64,000 nt of DNA from Trichobilharzia szidati (Eukaryota; Platyhelminthes; Trematoda; Strigeidida; Schistosomatidae), in contig OX235273.1 in the NCBI GenBank assembly GCA_944472155.2, forward strand, positions 85,058,793 to 85,122,792, read 5' to 3'. The stretch's first letter is position 1. Every line of letters starts with the position of its first letter. A program made the position numbers and the translations under genes. The notes under the pieces are model-generated. The model saw only the letters and a program-made list of their open reading frames with translations. It was not told where the DNA came from and made no database searches. Shown piece after piece: positions 48,797 to 59,837 of this stretch.

Positions 48797-49940
48797 CTAG
48801 ATCAAACGAAACAAATCAGCCAAACTGAAATCAACTAGACCGCGCAAATGTCCACAAGGTAAAGCTGGAGGCGCCACTTCAAACAGGGGATATGCCTTAT
48901 CAACGCCCGGTAGTTTTGTGTCCCCTAGGGAGTACGACGTATAAGACTTCTGACCTAAGTGCATTACTGCGCTTTTCCTAGAATTCATTTCCAAACTCCA
49001 CAGTTTCGACCACTCAACTAATTTATCTAGATCAGTTTGTAGGGCCGACCTATCTTCGCTATTGTTTACAGTTTTCCATATCTTAATGTCGTCTGCAAAT
49101 AACAATGAAGATGAAGTAAGAATCCCTGGTAGCTCATTAGCGTATAATAGGAATAGCAAGGGGCCTAATACAGTTCCCTAATATAGTTCCCTGGGGCACT
49201 CCTCTGGCCTCGACCCAGTCTTCCCTAGCTAACAGTAAGTTTGTCAAGCAGGATCGTCCTGGTCGGAATCCATGCTATTCAACTGCCAGTAAGCCATGTG
49301 TTTCAACATAAGCTAATAGCTGATCCCTTATAATAGTTTCCATTACTTTTGCTATAATGCATGTCAGACTTACCGGCCTGTAGTCAGATACCAATTGCCT
49401 GTCCCCCTCTTTGAATGTAGGGCTTATAATGGCATCCTTCCAGTCCCTGGGTGGCTTAGCCTGGGTCAGTGACATTTGGAAAATCTCCGCAAGCGGAATA
49501 TATATTATATCCGCCAAGGAAATTAACAGTTTAGGGTGAAGTCCATCAGGCCCAGGTGATTTACCTGGCTTCAGTTTAGACAGTAGTTTGAGGACTTTTG
49601 TGTGCTCTACCACAAGTGAGGGCATCTGAGTGGCGATGGCAGTGACCTCGCCATATCCCTGGGTGGTACTATCAGACGAGAAGACGTCACAGAAGTATTC
49701 AGAGAGGTTTTCAGCCTTTCCTTCGTCTGACTCAGCCGTTTCTCCACTAATGCTTATGAATGACGGTATACCATTGCTAGTTTTAGTCCTACGTCTAATA
49801 TACGAGAAGAGCCTTTTTGGGTAGTGAACACTATCTAGTACAAGCCGTCTCTCATATTCTATACGACTCTTGTTAATCGCATACTTACAGAGATTTCGAA
49901 TTTTGCGGTAGTCTTTCTGGAAACTTTCCCTTCCTATCAT
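48797..49940 (-). pseudogene. RT part of PHD-type CR1-like element, RT core deleted
   Basis: From 49940 down: an RT N-terminal region (LSKLKPGKSPGPDGLHPKLL, then AIISPTFKEGDRQLVSDYRP), a frame break at about 49275, then HGFRPGRSC-like and LAREDWVEA directly joined to GVPQGT and LGPLLFLLYANELPG and LLFADDIKIW. The segment that should hold RT motif A (the first catalytic Asp) is missing between about 49200 and 49190, so the enzyme cannot work. The 3' end diverges after about 48900. Confidence 0.85.
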
Positions 49941-50033
49941 GATAAATTGGTCCCATAAGTTCTTTCACCGTCTTAATAGCCTCCTTATTTCACTAGTAAT
50001 CCAAGGTTGCTTGTGCGATAGCTTTCGAGGAGT

Positions 50034-50984
50034 TTACCAAGGTATAAAAGGTGAAGTGACACAATCTAGTGTATTTCTAAATCCTACCCAAGCTTCCTCG
50101 ACAGTCCGACTTGTATCTACTGACCAGTCAACTGCAGTTGCTGCGTTCCGGATTCCTTGTATATCCGCTTTCCAATTGTTTGGACGAGCAGATTCTGACC
50201 TGTTTATGAGAGAATGAATCTTAAACGTAAAAGCAATGACTATGTGATCACTGCTGCCAAGCGGCGGAAGGCACCTAATGTCACCAACGTCCTCCTTCTG
50301 GTGTGTTAATACCAAGTCTAGAGTAGATGGATCATGTTCCGGGTGATACCGTGTTGGTGCATGCATATGTTGCACGAGTGCACATTCAAGCACTGTCAAT
50401 GTGAACTCTCTATTGAAGCAGGTATACAAACTAGTGGAGTTAAATTCCCCCCAGTTAATGTGTGGAGCATTAAAGTCGCCAACAACCAGACACCTATTTC
50501 TACTACCCCACGCCCTCAAGTGATTTAGAACGAAGTCATCAGCTTGGCTAGCAGGACTTCTGTAAATAACTCCGATCGTTAAAGTGCCCTTGCTCAGATT
50601 AATAACGCAACTTGCAGCCTCATTGGTGCCGCTGTCATGAGCTTCTGACAACGTTGACCTAATCCCTATGTCATCGCGGATGTATAGAGCAACCCCGCCA
50701 CCTTTCCGACTACTTACTCTATCTGCTCGAATGCAGATGTACCCAGGTATGAGTGGAGTTAAGTCTACACCCACTAACAACCATGTCTCAGTGATAGCAA
50801 TCACATCAGGTTGTAGTCTTTCAGATAACTCTCCTAATTCGGCGAGCTTATTCCTAAGACTACACGCGTTCGTATAGCACACCGAGACACTTACGTGTTC
50901 ATCCGGCTTATGAAGAGAGATCTCTGCAGCATCGGTTTCCGAGACCTCACCACCCGAAAACCCAATATCTTGAGGTCTTTTCAC
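50034..50984 (-). CDS. ORF2 endonuclease part of PHD-type CR1-like element
   Basis: An open frame of 316 codons with an APE-type endonuclease: YTNACSLRNKLAEL, IAITETWL, KGGGVALYI, VVGDFNAPHINWG and GSSDHIVI, all the expected N, E, D/N and H residues. It overlaps the end of ORF1 by 38 nt. It ends in a stop before the RT part (49940), so ORF2 is split. Family role: nicking of target DNA for target-primed reverse transcription. Confidence 0.88.
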   Translation of the reverse strand: MKRPQDIGFSGGEVSETDAAEISLHKPDEHVSVSVCYTNACSLRNKLAELGELSERLQPDVIAITETWLLVGVDLTPLIPGYICIRADRVSSRKGGGVALYIRDDIGIRSTLSEAHDSGTNEAASCVINLSKGTLTIGVIYRSPASQADDFVLNHLRAWGSRNRCLVVGDFNAPHINWGEFNSTSLYTCFNREFTLTVLECALVQHMHAPTRYHPEHDPSTLDLVLTHQKEDVGDIRCLPPLGSSDHIVIAFTFKIHSLINRSESARPNNWKADIQGIRNAATAVDWSVDTSRTVEEAWVGFRNTLDCVTSPFIPW

Positions 50985-52002
50985 CTTTCTCTAGCCTGGC
51001 CTTTGGTTCAGCCACGGCTTCTCTTCTTTTGATTCTATCTTCTAAAGGCCAATCAGGCCTTATTTTTAAACTTTTACCGTTAATTTTGAACGCGTTGTTG
51101 AGGATGGTGCTTTTCTCTGTTTCGTTCCCTAAAACTATCTTAAGTAGGCGTCGAGAAGTTTCCGTAGCATCAGGGTTTCGTTTTCCGATCCTGATGGCTT
51201 TTCTTACGTGAACTCCAATTGTTTTTTCGGGAAGTATTTCCCGGATTATGGAGCTAACCGCCTTCAGATCATCTGCATGTCGGGTTGCTGGATCTGTGTT
51301 CTTAGATTCCTCCAAATTCCAGATGATAACACTGTAACTAGAGTCCGTGGGTTTCTGAGTTTGGCTGGTATTAACAGCCATCGAGACCTTTTTGGTGGAC
51401 TCGGTTGCTGTTTCTTTCCTTCGTTTATTTTGCTTCTTCCCTGTCGGCACCAACCAAGTGGAGTCAGTTTCTTCCGCTTTGTTTTCACCGCGACTAGAGG
51501 CCATTCGTGCACTAGTCATGCTGCACTTTGGGGTGGCCATTTCACAGACTGGTGTTGCCATGCTGGCACTACTTGCCCTTTTAGATTTCCTTTGTCGTTT
51601 GCGCTTTGTCGCAACAGACATTTGAGCACTCTGTGCCTCTTTTGCCTCCTGAGCTCCAGGTGGCGATACAACTTCAGTTTTAAAATTATGTCCTGAACGG
51701 CCATTTTTGGCTATGATTTCTGGTACAGGCTTCTCAACTAGGTTTTTAGTCAATTTCTTGGACATCAGGAGTCCCACTGCCTCTTGGATGAGGACATCCA
51801 ACGGGTTGCTGCAAAATTTGCACAGCCACGGAGATGATGGCATGCAACATCTATTATAGGCTACTGGTGACAAACCAGTGCAAACCTTGTGGAACCATAA
51901 GCTGCAGTTGTCACACTGCATACCTTCATCCACCGGAAAGTGGCAGTCCGGTCGTCCGCAATTGTTATTCGGACCCATAGCGCTAATTTGTTTCAACAAC
52001 AC
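50947..52002 (-). CDS. ORF1 of CR1-like element with PHD-like zinc finger
   Basis: 351 codons. Residues 14-65 form a Cys/His finger of PHD type (CGRPDCHF, MQCDNCSLWFHKVC, WLCKFC). A basic low-complexity stretch (KRKRQRKSKR) and an RRM-like segment (SYSVIIWNLEE ... RIGKRN ... RRLLKIVLGNE) follow. PHD-bearing ORF1 proteins are known in some CR1-type elements, where ORF1 is thought to bind RNA or chromatin. The frame is intact although its ORF2 is not. Positions 52003-52180 upstream look like its 5'UTR. Confidence 0.85.
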   Translation of the reverse strand: MLLKQISAMGPNNNCGRPDCHFPVDEGMQCDNCSLWFHKVCTGLSPVAYNRCCMPSSPWLCKFCSNPLDVLIQEAVGLLMSKKLTKNLVEKPVPEIIAKNGRSGHNFKTEVVSPPGAQEAKEAQSAQMSVATKRKRQRKSKRASSASMATPVCEMATPKCSMTSARMASSRGENKAEETDSTWLVPTGKKQNKRRKETATESTKKVSMAVNTSQTQKPTDSSYSVIIWNLEESKNTDPATRHADDLKAVSSIIREILPEKTIGVHVRKAIRIGKRNPDATETSRRLLKIVLGNETEKSTILNNAFKINGKSLKIRPDWPLEDRIKRREAVAEPKARLEKGEKTSRYWVFGW

Positions 52003-52669
52003 AAATATATGTACGTGAAAACTGTGTGGTTAATACCAACCAAATACACAAATGTATATACGTGAAAAAAAAGCGTAAATACCAAACAAAACACAAACTG
52101 TGAATAATATGAACAACACTTCAACTAAATAAATCAGTTAAAGTGAACTAAAAAGCTTCTGATGTGGTTTAAACAACAAAAGCAGAATTCACTTCACAAC
52201 ATAAAAAATGCCACTCTCCTTTTTCATAGCGCGCGCCAGAGACATTATGGGTAATGCGTAGTTAAGCAAGGTCAAAGGTACTCTTTGGGGTACATGCTCT
52301 ATGAACCATGTTTCGTTCAGTTGCCAAAGGTTCAGAAAGTCTCGAAGAAACAAGTCTTGTTTGCTTGTGTTGGAATTTGATTCACCCTCTGACGCCGACA
52401 TTGCTACAGCAACAAACACTACTGAAAGATACGCTTTACCAGATGACTCCGTTAACTCGTGAAATAAACGCCAATCCGAAGATTGCCTTCTACGACCGGC
52501 GTTAAAAGCACAGCAACTGACTCTTCTACAACGTCTCTTAGCACCCACGCTTCTGATGAGGCCCTCTGCACTTCTGGCTTTCCTGGCGCTCCTAGAGATA
52601 CAGACACCGCGTTGTCCCCTGAGAACAGCATGATAGAATCTCATCATCAGCTACTGCAAGACATGACCC

Positions 52670-54862
52670 AGTCAGTCTTGATATAATCCTTGTTAATACC
52701 GGGTAAGCTGAGAACAAGATGATAAACATTCAATCCCTACTACCGACAAGCCAATCTGCATCACGGATGATTACTTGATCCCGGTGCACAGTCGAACAAA
52801 ATGATGACTTCCCCCACCGAGAAGGTCACTTTTTTCCAGGAAGAACAGACCAGTTGGGTGTGTTTGAGGATCATTACCTGTGTTGAATTTGACTGTTTAG
52901 CTATACACAACGGTGACCACAACCTGAATATATGCGATATATTAGGGGTTACACTGTACCAATAAACAGCAAACTCTGTTATTTCGCCTCACCTATCGCC
53001 CATTCAACCACGATAGTGAACTACTAGATGAAATAACTGCAATTAAACTTGACTCACAAAGTCATTGAAATTTATTTTGAGATGGCTAAAAGCTCATAGA
53101 AACTGTTTAATGCTTCTTCCCGCAACAGTAAATTTCCGTATGCAGTGGAGCTGCATGGGTGGGCAGAAAGTGTTCTAAGGCCATTCCGAAACCACAGCAT
53201 ACTGAATCTAATTTTCTTGAGAGACATAACCCTATATAACATGGACATCAGCCCCTATTTCCACGTGGTTACCATAACACCATAATATGCCGCTCCAATA
53301 CTAAGCTTCACCCATTACAGCTCTCGACCCCATAGAAAACAGTCATGTACCCGGGAGAAGTTAAGTGGGACGTATCTGCCTACTTCATTCGAAGCTGAGA
53401 CCGGGATCCGTTTCTTTTTAGTAGCGACCTAAACACTATTCTACTAGCTTTTTGCCACACTGTATCCATATGCTGTGATGAACTTACTACTAAGTGTGGA
53501 TAGGACTCAGGCCGCAAAACTTCAATCATAGAAAAGTAAGGGCTAAGCTACAAAGATTGCCGACAGTACCAAAGACGGAGTGACATGTGGTGTCTTGTAA
53601 TTATACAAAATGAATTAAAAGAGAATAGCAACGAAGTCTTACTCAGAGAATAAAATGTAGCTCAAATACACTGCAATCGGTGGCCTACATTACGAAAGGC
53701 TAAGCTCTCGTAGAACTGATATATTACTCACTTTAGAAAGTTTTGAGATTGTCAGTGACCGTAAAATATTTTTTGAGTATTCGAAATACTACAATATACT
53801 ATACTATCCTACACATGTGTTGATAGTGCATTCCTACAACCTTCATCCTCCCTACGTTCACAAAAACTTTAGAAGTTATCAGCTTTTCCTTAGACAGTAT
53901 TAAGAAAGCAGTTGCTTCTCCTGAAAGTTCAAACAACCCTGGTTGAGAGGTAATCCCCCAACTTCTTAAAATATGGTAGTGAAGATATTTTCATCATTTT
54001 TCTAGAAGTGTTCTGTACCTCTCAATCAATTGGGATATATCCAGATGCACGGAAAACTATCCGCATAACCGTTAGTTATAAGTCTAGCTGACGTTCACGT
54101 GTCATCAGTCGCAAATTCATAAAGCTAACTTCTGTTATTTTATTTTCTCGATCCTCATATCAACAATTTTTACTGTTGCTGGTCCTCCGATATGTGTAGT
54201 ACTATAATTTTTGCTTATTTTTCACAAATGTAGGAATGTTTTAAGCTCCGTAATAACTGTTTTCCTTTCTTTTCCCCTCTCCATCTTATGTCAAGAGAAC
54301 ATAAGATTCAATACTCAGCAACATGCTAAGATTTCCATCCTTTATAGGTAGTACTGACTGAAACAAACCTACCATTATTGTTACCATCACTATCATTAAT
54401 GTAGTTGTTTTCATTGTGCACTCTGCGCATTTCCGACATTATTCCGATAGCAACTGTGCAAAGGCTCCTGTGGTTAATTATATTCATATTTTAAGTAAAT
54501 TAGAGGCAGTATTGTAAAAGTTGCTCAAAATTCCATGCTGCATCATAAGTAACGTTTAGGAGTAAAGCAGACCATTATAAAATTCAAGGGTTCTGGAAAG
54601 GATTGTTTAAAGTGTTGTCGAATGTTAATATAAAAAGTAAAGTCTTATGGGATCCGTGGTTTGTTGTTGAAGTGACTCAGTTTGTTTCTAAACAACTGTA
54701 TGCAGATTGTAAAATAGGTTCCCATACATCCATTGCCGTTCGAATAACAAGTTACAAAAGGTGGTATCTTATTCCGCTATTGTTGCTGTTATATTTCAAT
54801 GATATTCGCGACGTTATTAAACATGGTGGACGTTTTCAATTTTCCGAAGACAACAAGATAGT
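52670..54862 (+). pseudogene. old plus-strand CR1-like element X, left part (includes duplicated segment)
   Basis: Broken plus-strand frames follow the ORF2 of element E: DIILVNTG near 52680 (endonuclease start), WCTVEQNDDF, HREGHFFPGRTDQ, then HGWAESVLRPFRNHSILNLI across 53172 (matching FGWKQTV...NVLDLIF of E), and RT remnants. The last part, from 54603, is FKVLSNVNIKSKVLWDPWFV ... LIPLLLLLYFNDI ... FSEDNKIV, where the catalytic FADD has become FSED. It is interrupted at 54862. Positions 53172-54862 recur at 61648-63338. Confidence 0.75.
53172..54862 (+). repeat. direct duplication, left copy (1691 bp)
   Basis: By line-by-line reading this equals 61648-63338 with a constant offset of 8476, no indels and at least five substitutions (about 99.7% identity). 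Bases outside both ends differ. The duplicated unit is part of the old element X. Confidence 0.93.
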
Positions 54863-54884
54863 AATAATAATAATAATATATATT

Positions 54885-55160
54885 TTCCTATCAATGTAGG
54901 ACACACCAGTTGTACAGGCATGGATAAGTATTATTTAAATTACATGAATTTGATTTATAGTGAAATTACATGGTTGCTGTCCTCTCTGATATCAGTTAGT
55001 GAGCACATTCTGATAGTTAGTCGTTCAATGGAGCACATAAAGAAATATAGAAATATTGTCTTCGCATTAACAAAAAAAAACCAAGTACGTGTCGGATAAA
55101 TTACAAATATTTGGGAAAAAAATAAAGCTTGAAGTCAATTCCTCCATATAACTTTGTTGT
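54885..55160 (-). repeat. 3'-end repeat shared with 42369-42655
   Basis: TATGTAGGAC-CA-CAG/GTACAGGCATGGATAAG through AATAAAGCTTGAAGTCA aligns between the two places with moderate divergence. Both begin at an (ATA)n run followed by TATATTTTCC. It is interpreted as the 3' terminus of one retrotransposon family. Confidence 0.75.
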
Positions 55161-55710
55161 GTGCGGCATCGTATCTTGTTTTATGTTCAAATTGTGTAAT
55201 AATTTAAAATGAGTGATTTATTTTTATGATTTTGACATCACTTAAATTGCAAGTAATACCAAATGTGAATTCAACTGAATGTAGATTAATATTGGTCATT
55301 GTCAAGCAGATTTGTTTTACTGCACTCAAGTCACCCATAGCCCGCCATTTGTCACAGCATGATTGCTCCGTACGAGTAAGTTGATAAACGCGTAGAAAGC
55401 TATATAAAAACCATTTTAGATCGTTGACAGTGCTTGTATAAGATGCTGTACAGCGTCTTGTTATGGTGACAGTGGATTTCATCAAGGATGCTGAGCCATT
55501 ACTAGCCAAACCATGAGGGATGATATATGAGTAAGTGACTTCAATTGTTTCTCAGCTTCATTCGGAATGTAGATCAATGCAACTTGTACTACAAAGTAAA
55601 TACAACAGAAATGTACCAGAGGACAAAGAAAAACCAGGTCGAGTCTAAAACATTTGATTATATTCGTTGTACATTGTAAATTGATGAACAAAAATTTGTT
55701 TCTACTATGT

Positions 55711-56725
55711 CTTTTTATGCATTTATGCTACTAGTTTATTTATAGTCTTCAGGGAAGTAAAGGTATTTAAGCGCGTTTAGGTACTGTAGTAGACTAATAG
55801 TTGATTCGTTCTAGGGATAAATAGTTTATTTATATAGTCGGTAGAGTGAAATAGTCTTTTTATGCATTTATGCTACTAGTTTATTTATAGTCTTTAGGGA
55901 AGTAAGGGTATTTAAGCGCGTTTAGGTACTGTAGTAGACTAATAGTTGATTCGTTCTAGGGATAAATAGTTTATTTATATAGTCGGTAGAGTGAAATAGT
56001 CTTTTTATGCATTTATGCTACTAGTTTATTTATAGTCTTTAGGGAAGTAAGGGTATTTAAGCGCGTTTAGGTACTGTAGTAGACTAATAGTTGATTCGTT
56101 CTAGGAATAAGTAGTTTATTTATATAGTCGGTAGAGTGAAATAGTCTTTTTATGCATTTATGCTACTAGTTTATTTATAGTCTTTAGGGAAGTAAGGGTA
56201 TTTAAGCGCGTTTAGGTACTGTAGTAGACTAATAGTTGATTCGTTCTAGGGATAAATAGTTTATTTATATAGTCGGTAGAGTGAAATAGTCTTTTTATGC
56301 ATTTATGCTACTAGTTTATTTATAGTCTTTAGGGAAGTAAGGGTATTTAAGCGCGTTTAGGTACTGTAGTAGACTAATAGTTGATTCGTTCTAGGGATAA
56401 ATAGTTTATTTATATAGTCGGTAGAGTGAAATAGTCTTTTTATGCATTTATGCTACTAGTTTATTTATAGTCTTTAGGGAAGTAAGGGTATTTAAGCGCG
56501 TTTAGGTACTGTAGTAGACTAATAGTTGATTCGTTCTAGGGATAAATAGTTTATTTATATAGTCGGTAGAGTGAAATAGTCTTTTTATGCATTTATGCTA
56601 CTAGTTTATTTATAGTCTTTAGGGAAGTAAGGGTATTTAAGCGCGTTTAGGTACTGTAGTAGACTAATAGTTGATTCGTTCTAGGGATAAATAGTTTATT
56701 TATATAGTCGGTAGAGTGAAATAGT
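55711..56725. repeat. 145-bp tandem array, seven units
   Basis: Unit starts lie at 55711, 55856, 56001, 56146, 56291, 56436 and 56581, exactly 145 bp apart. Units differ by only a few bases (the first has CAGGGAAGTAAAGG; the third has GGAATAAGTAG). The array sits at the 3' end of ORF2 of element E. Confidence 0.97.
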
Positions 56726-59700
56726 GTGTACAGAGAGCGTTTGAAACTTAAAACTGTATTACAGTTCCTGATATCTAGGGGCAGATTGTTCCATATTTTA
56801 GAATACATGACTGTGAAGAAGTTTTCGCGGAGTGTTGACTTAAAGGCTTTTATTGTCACTGTGCAATTTTGGTTACGCAGATCGTAAGAGCCTTCTTGCG
56901 CGAATTGTATGTCCTTAATGTCTGAGAATGATATTTTGTGTAGGACCTTATAGAAGAATACTAGGTTTATAATTAGTCGTCTTGTCCAGAGTGGGTCAAG
57001 TTGTAGAATCTTGCAACGTGAGATGTAGTCTTTCTTACATTCGTAGCCTAGTAGTTTCGAGGTAAAATATCGTTGGATACTTTCAATTCTTAGCTTTTCA
57101 CGTGTGTGAGTGCTGCTAATAATAAATGGACAGTATTCTAGTAGTGGCCTCACACAGGTTTTGTACAGAATGAGCTTTGCTTCATTGTCGTGAAAGTTCC
57201 TGAGTATGCATCCTAAGAGCATCCTCGACTTTTGAGTCTGTGATGCCACTTGCTCAGAGAATGTTAGGTTACTCGAGTACCTCAGACCTAGGTCAACGAC
57301 ACTTTGGAGTTTCGTTAGGTTAGCCGATTGAAGCGTTAACTTTATGCCGATTGAGGATGCACCGAAGCAGATCCAGCCACATTTTTTAAGGTTAAATTGG
57401 AGGTTCCATAAAGACGACCAAGCAGTCACTTTATCTAGTTCTTCTTGTACAACATTCTGGAAGTACCCTAGGTCATCAGGTTGGAATGTATAAGCTACTT
57501 TGAGGTCATCTGCAAAGATGAATGGTTTACCATGAGTAAAGCAAGCGCATATGTCGTTAATATATAGGGTAAATAGAAGGGGTCCAATGACACTACCTTG
57601 TACTACACCAGAGGTGATTTGGCTAGGTTTCGAAGTTATAGATCCGAGTTTAACTATTTGGGACCTATTGTTAAGGAATGATTTAAGCCATCCTAATAGC
57701 GGGTCACTTATTCCTAAGGATTTCAGCTTGTGCACTAGTAGTAAATGGTCGACACGGTCAAATGCCTTTGAGATGTCAAAGTAGATGACAAGTACTAGTT
57801 GTCGTCTGTCACGACTGCTGGTCACAAAGTTAAAGAAGTCTAAGTGGCATGTTAGACAAGATCTGGATTTTAGGAATCCATGTTGGTTCGGGCTTATAAT
57901 ATTGCAACTAAGCATATGCTTCATTAGGTTTTCTTTAACTAGTCTCTCCATAATTCTAGAAGCTATAGGTGTGATATTAATTGGCCTGTAGTTACTGACG
58001 TCTGTTTTCGAGCCAGATTTGTGTTTAGGCATAATAAACGTTGTTTTCCATACATCAGGGTAAGTTTGGGTTTCTAAGGACATTGTGAATATTTTAAGCA
58101 GGAGTAAGGGAATGTCAGGGCCACCATATTTATAAAAATAGGATGATATACCGTCAGTACCGAAACCTTTTGAGCATTTTAGGGTTCTTATAGTTTGTTT
58201 AATGTTAGTATAGTTAAATTCAATAGTGCTAATTAAGTTTGGTGTGTGTGGAGATGGAGTTTGTGCCACATTAGTAGCAGGGTGTATATTGAGTAACTGG
58301 ACTGTGGGCTTAAGGTAGTTACCTGCAAAAGTTGAGTTGAATAATTCACACATGTCTGCGGAATTAGTACATAGCCTACCTTTGTCTATGAGGAGGGGAA
58401 TGCTGTGATTTTTGCGATTCATTCGCTTCTTTAAGATTTCCGTGAGTGCATACACTCTAGCAGGACTGGCTACTGCGATGCGTTCTTCGTTTCTCATACG
58501 GAAATTTCGAGCTTGTGAGATGGAACTAAGGGTGTTAAGTATTAAACCTAGTGTGCCAAAGTCGTGGTGTTTGAAGTAACTTGTTGAGAGTTTCTTCAGT
58601 TTCATACGATCCTTTGGTTTTATGAATGACTTCCTATGTGGGGACAGCTCAAGTGTTTGCAGTGGAATGACAGCATCTAAGCATGTGTTCGAGTTATGGT
58701 AGAAGATGCTCAGAGCTCTCGAGAGGTCATCAGTAGTGAAGTATTCGCTCCATTCGGAGGATCTTAGCACTGATTCTACTAAGGTCCAGTTTGCCTTACT
58801 ATAGTTCCTATATAGTACTTGTTGTGAAGTGGAGGTATGAGCTGCATTGCTATTCAGTGGAAGTGGCAGAGCACACATTACTGTTTTGTGGTCACTACCT
58901 GAAAACTTAGAACCCACTAAGATTGAGAGTGGGCTTATATCGTGACAGAATATTAAGTCTAGTACATTGTCACCTCTTGTAGGGATAGTGACAGTTTGTT
59001 TCCAGCCGAAGATGTCCAGTGTCCCTAAGAGCTTGTCGTATTTAGTTGGCCCTTTTAATAAGTCCCAGTTGATTTCGGGTAGGTTGAAGTCTCCACATAT
59101 GATCTTATGCTCGTATGGAAGAGTGGATACTTGCTCCAGTACATTTATAAGTTGTGTCTCGTAATCACTAAAGGTGCCAGGTGCTCTGTAGATACATCCT
59201 ATTAGTAGTGTAGCACTTTTGAAGTGTACGTTGACCCACAGGGTGTCGTGCATGTCATTGAGTTCCTTATTTTCTAGCTGTAATACAGTAAGTGTGTTCA
59301 GGAAGTACATTAGACAGCCTCCTCCCTTACCACTGTTCCTGTCACAGCGAAAGTGTATGTACCCTTCGATGCTTATCTCTTCGTCTGGTATATTGGAGTG
59401 ACACCAGGATTCCGTAATAATGATTATAGGGGGTTTGTATACCAGCGTGTGTGCCCTGAGCATCGGTAGTTTGTTAAGGATAGATCTAGCATTAATAAGT
59501 ATTAAGTAGAGTTGAGATTTGAAGTAGTGTTTGAAGTGTTTAAGCTCGTCAATAAGGTTCAAGTGTGGATCGGCATCCGCTGTTTCCGCGTGGCATATCA
59601 ACCCTGTGTTGCAACCAGTTTGCCCACCTATGTCTGTCAAGTTACTATCCATCTTTTTTAGTGGGTAATAGGTTTGATTATTAGATAAACTATACAATGA

Positions 59701-59748
59701 CGTGGTTCTAGGCTTGGGTAGGTTGGAGACTTGGGTTGAGGTTTTCAT
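56647..59748 (-). CDS. ORF2 of element E: endonuclease plus reverse transcriptase, intact
   Basis: 1033 codons without interruption. The APE endonuclease has N86 (LILINARSIL), E113 (IIIITESW), GDFNLPEINW at 219-228 and SDH at 285-287. The RT has TDGISSYFYK (531), SNYRPINITP (585), motif A YFDISKAFDRVDH (D658), motif B SGVVQGSVIGPLLFTLYIND and motif C FADD at 745-748. All catalytic residues are present. The enzyme would nick the target and copy the RNA by target-primed reverse transcription. The last 25 residues and the stop codon are encoded by the outermost unit of the 145-bp array. ATG at 59748 follows the ORF1 stop by 89 nt. Confidence 0.96.
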   Translation of the reverse strand: MKTSTQVSNLPKPRTTSLYSLSNNQTYYPLKKMDSNLTDIGGQTGCNTGLICHAETADADPHLNLIDELKHFKHYFKSQLYLILINARSILNKLPMLRAHTLVYKPPIIIITESWCHSNIPDEEISIEGYIHFRCDRNSGKGGGCLMYFLNTLTVLQLENKELNDMHDTLWVNVHFKSATLLIGCIYRAPGTFSDYETQLINVLEQVSTLPYEHKIICGDFNLPEINWDLLKGPTKYDKLLGTLDIFGWKQTVTIPTRGDNVLDLIFCHDISPLSILVGSKFSGSDHKTVMCALPLPLNSNAAHTSTSQQVLYRNYSKANWTLVESVLRSSEWSEYFTTDDLSRALSIFYHNSNTCLDAVIPLQTLELSPHRKSFIKPKDRMKLKKLSTSYFKHHDFGTLGLILNTLSSISQARNFRMRNEERIAVASPARVYALTEILKKRMNRKNHSIPLLIDKGRLCTNSADMCELFNSTFAGNYLKPTVQLLNIHPATNVAQTPSPHTPNLISTIEFNYTNIKQTIRTLKCSKGFGTDGISSYFYKYGGPDIPLLLLKIFTMSLETQTYPDVWKTTFIMPKHKSGSKTDVSNYRPINITPIASRIMERLVKENLMKHMLSCNIISPNQHGFLKSRSCLTCHLDFFNFVTSSRDRRQLVLVIYFDISKAFDRVDHLLLVHKLKSLGISDPLLGWLKSFLNNRSQIVKLGSITSKPSQITSGVVQGSVIGPLLFTLYINDICACFTHGKPFIFADDLKVAYTFQPDDLGYFQNVVQEELDKVTAWSSLWNLQFNLKKCGWICFGASSIGIKLTLQSANLTKLQSVVDLGLRYSSNLTFSEQVASQTQKSRMLLGCILRNFHDNEAKLILYKTCVRPLLEYCPFIISSTHTREKLRIESIQRYFTSKLLGYECKKDYISRCKILQLDPLWTRRLIINLVFFYKVLHKISFSDIKDIQFAQEGSYDLRNQNCTVTIKAFKSTLRENFFTVMYSKIWNNLPLDIRNCNTVLSFKRSLYTLFHSTDYINKLFIPRTNQLLVYYST

Positions 59749-59837
59749 TTGGCTTATGCTTGTGCAGTCTTTGGGTGTGACTAATAGTTCCGTGTGTACT
59801 AGCCCATGTCTGTTTTCTTCCCGATAGGGGGCCGACG

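Noticed and set aside
51208..51696. A 162-codon plus-strand frame.
   Set aside because: It is antisense to the ORF1 of the PHD-type element, a shadow of that coding sequence.
52189..52647. A 152-codon minus-strand frame between two retroelements.
   Set aside because: No domain recognised; the composition is low-complexity basic, and the region appears to be the boundary of element X. Too weak to call a gene.
55711..56725. Possible CRISPR-like array because of regular repeats.
   Set aside because: Units are 145 bp head-to-tail without spacers, in a eukaryotic genome; it is a minisatellite.
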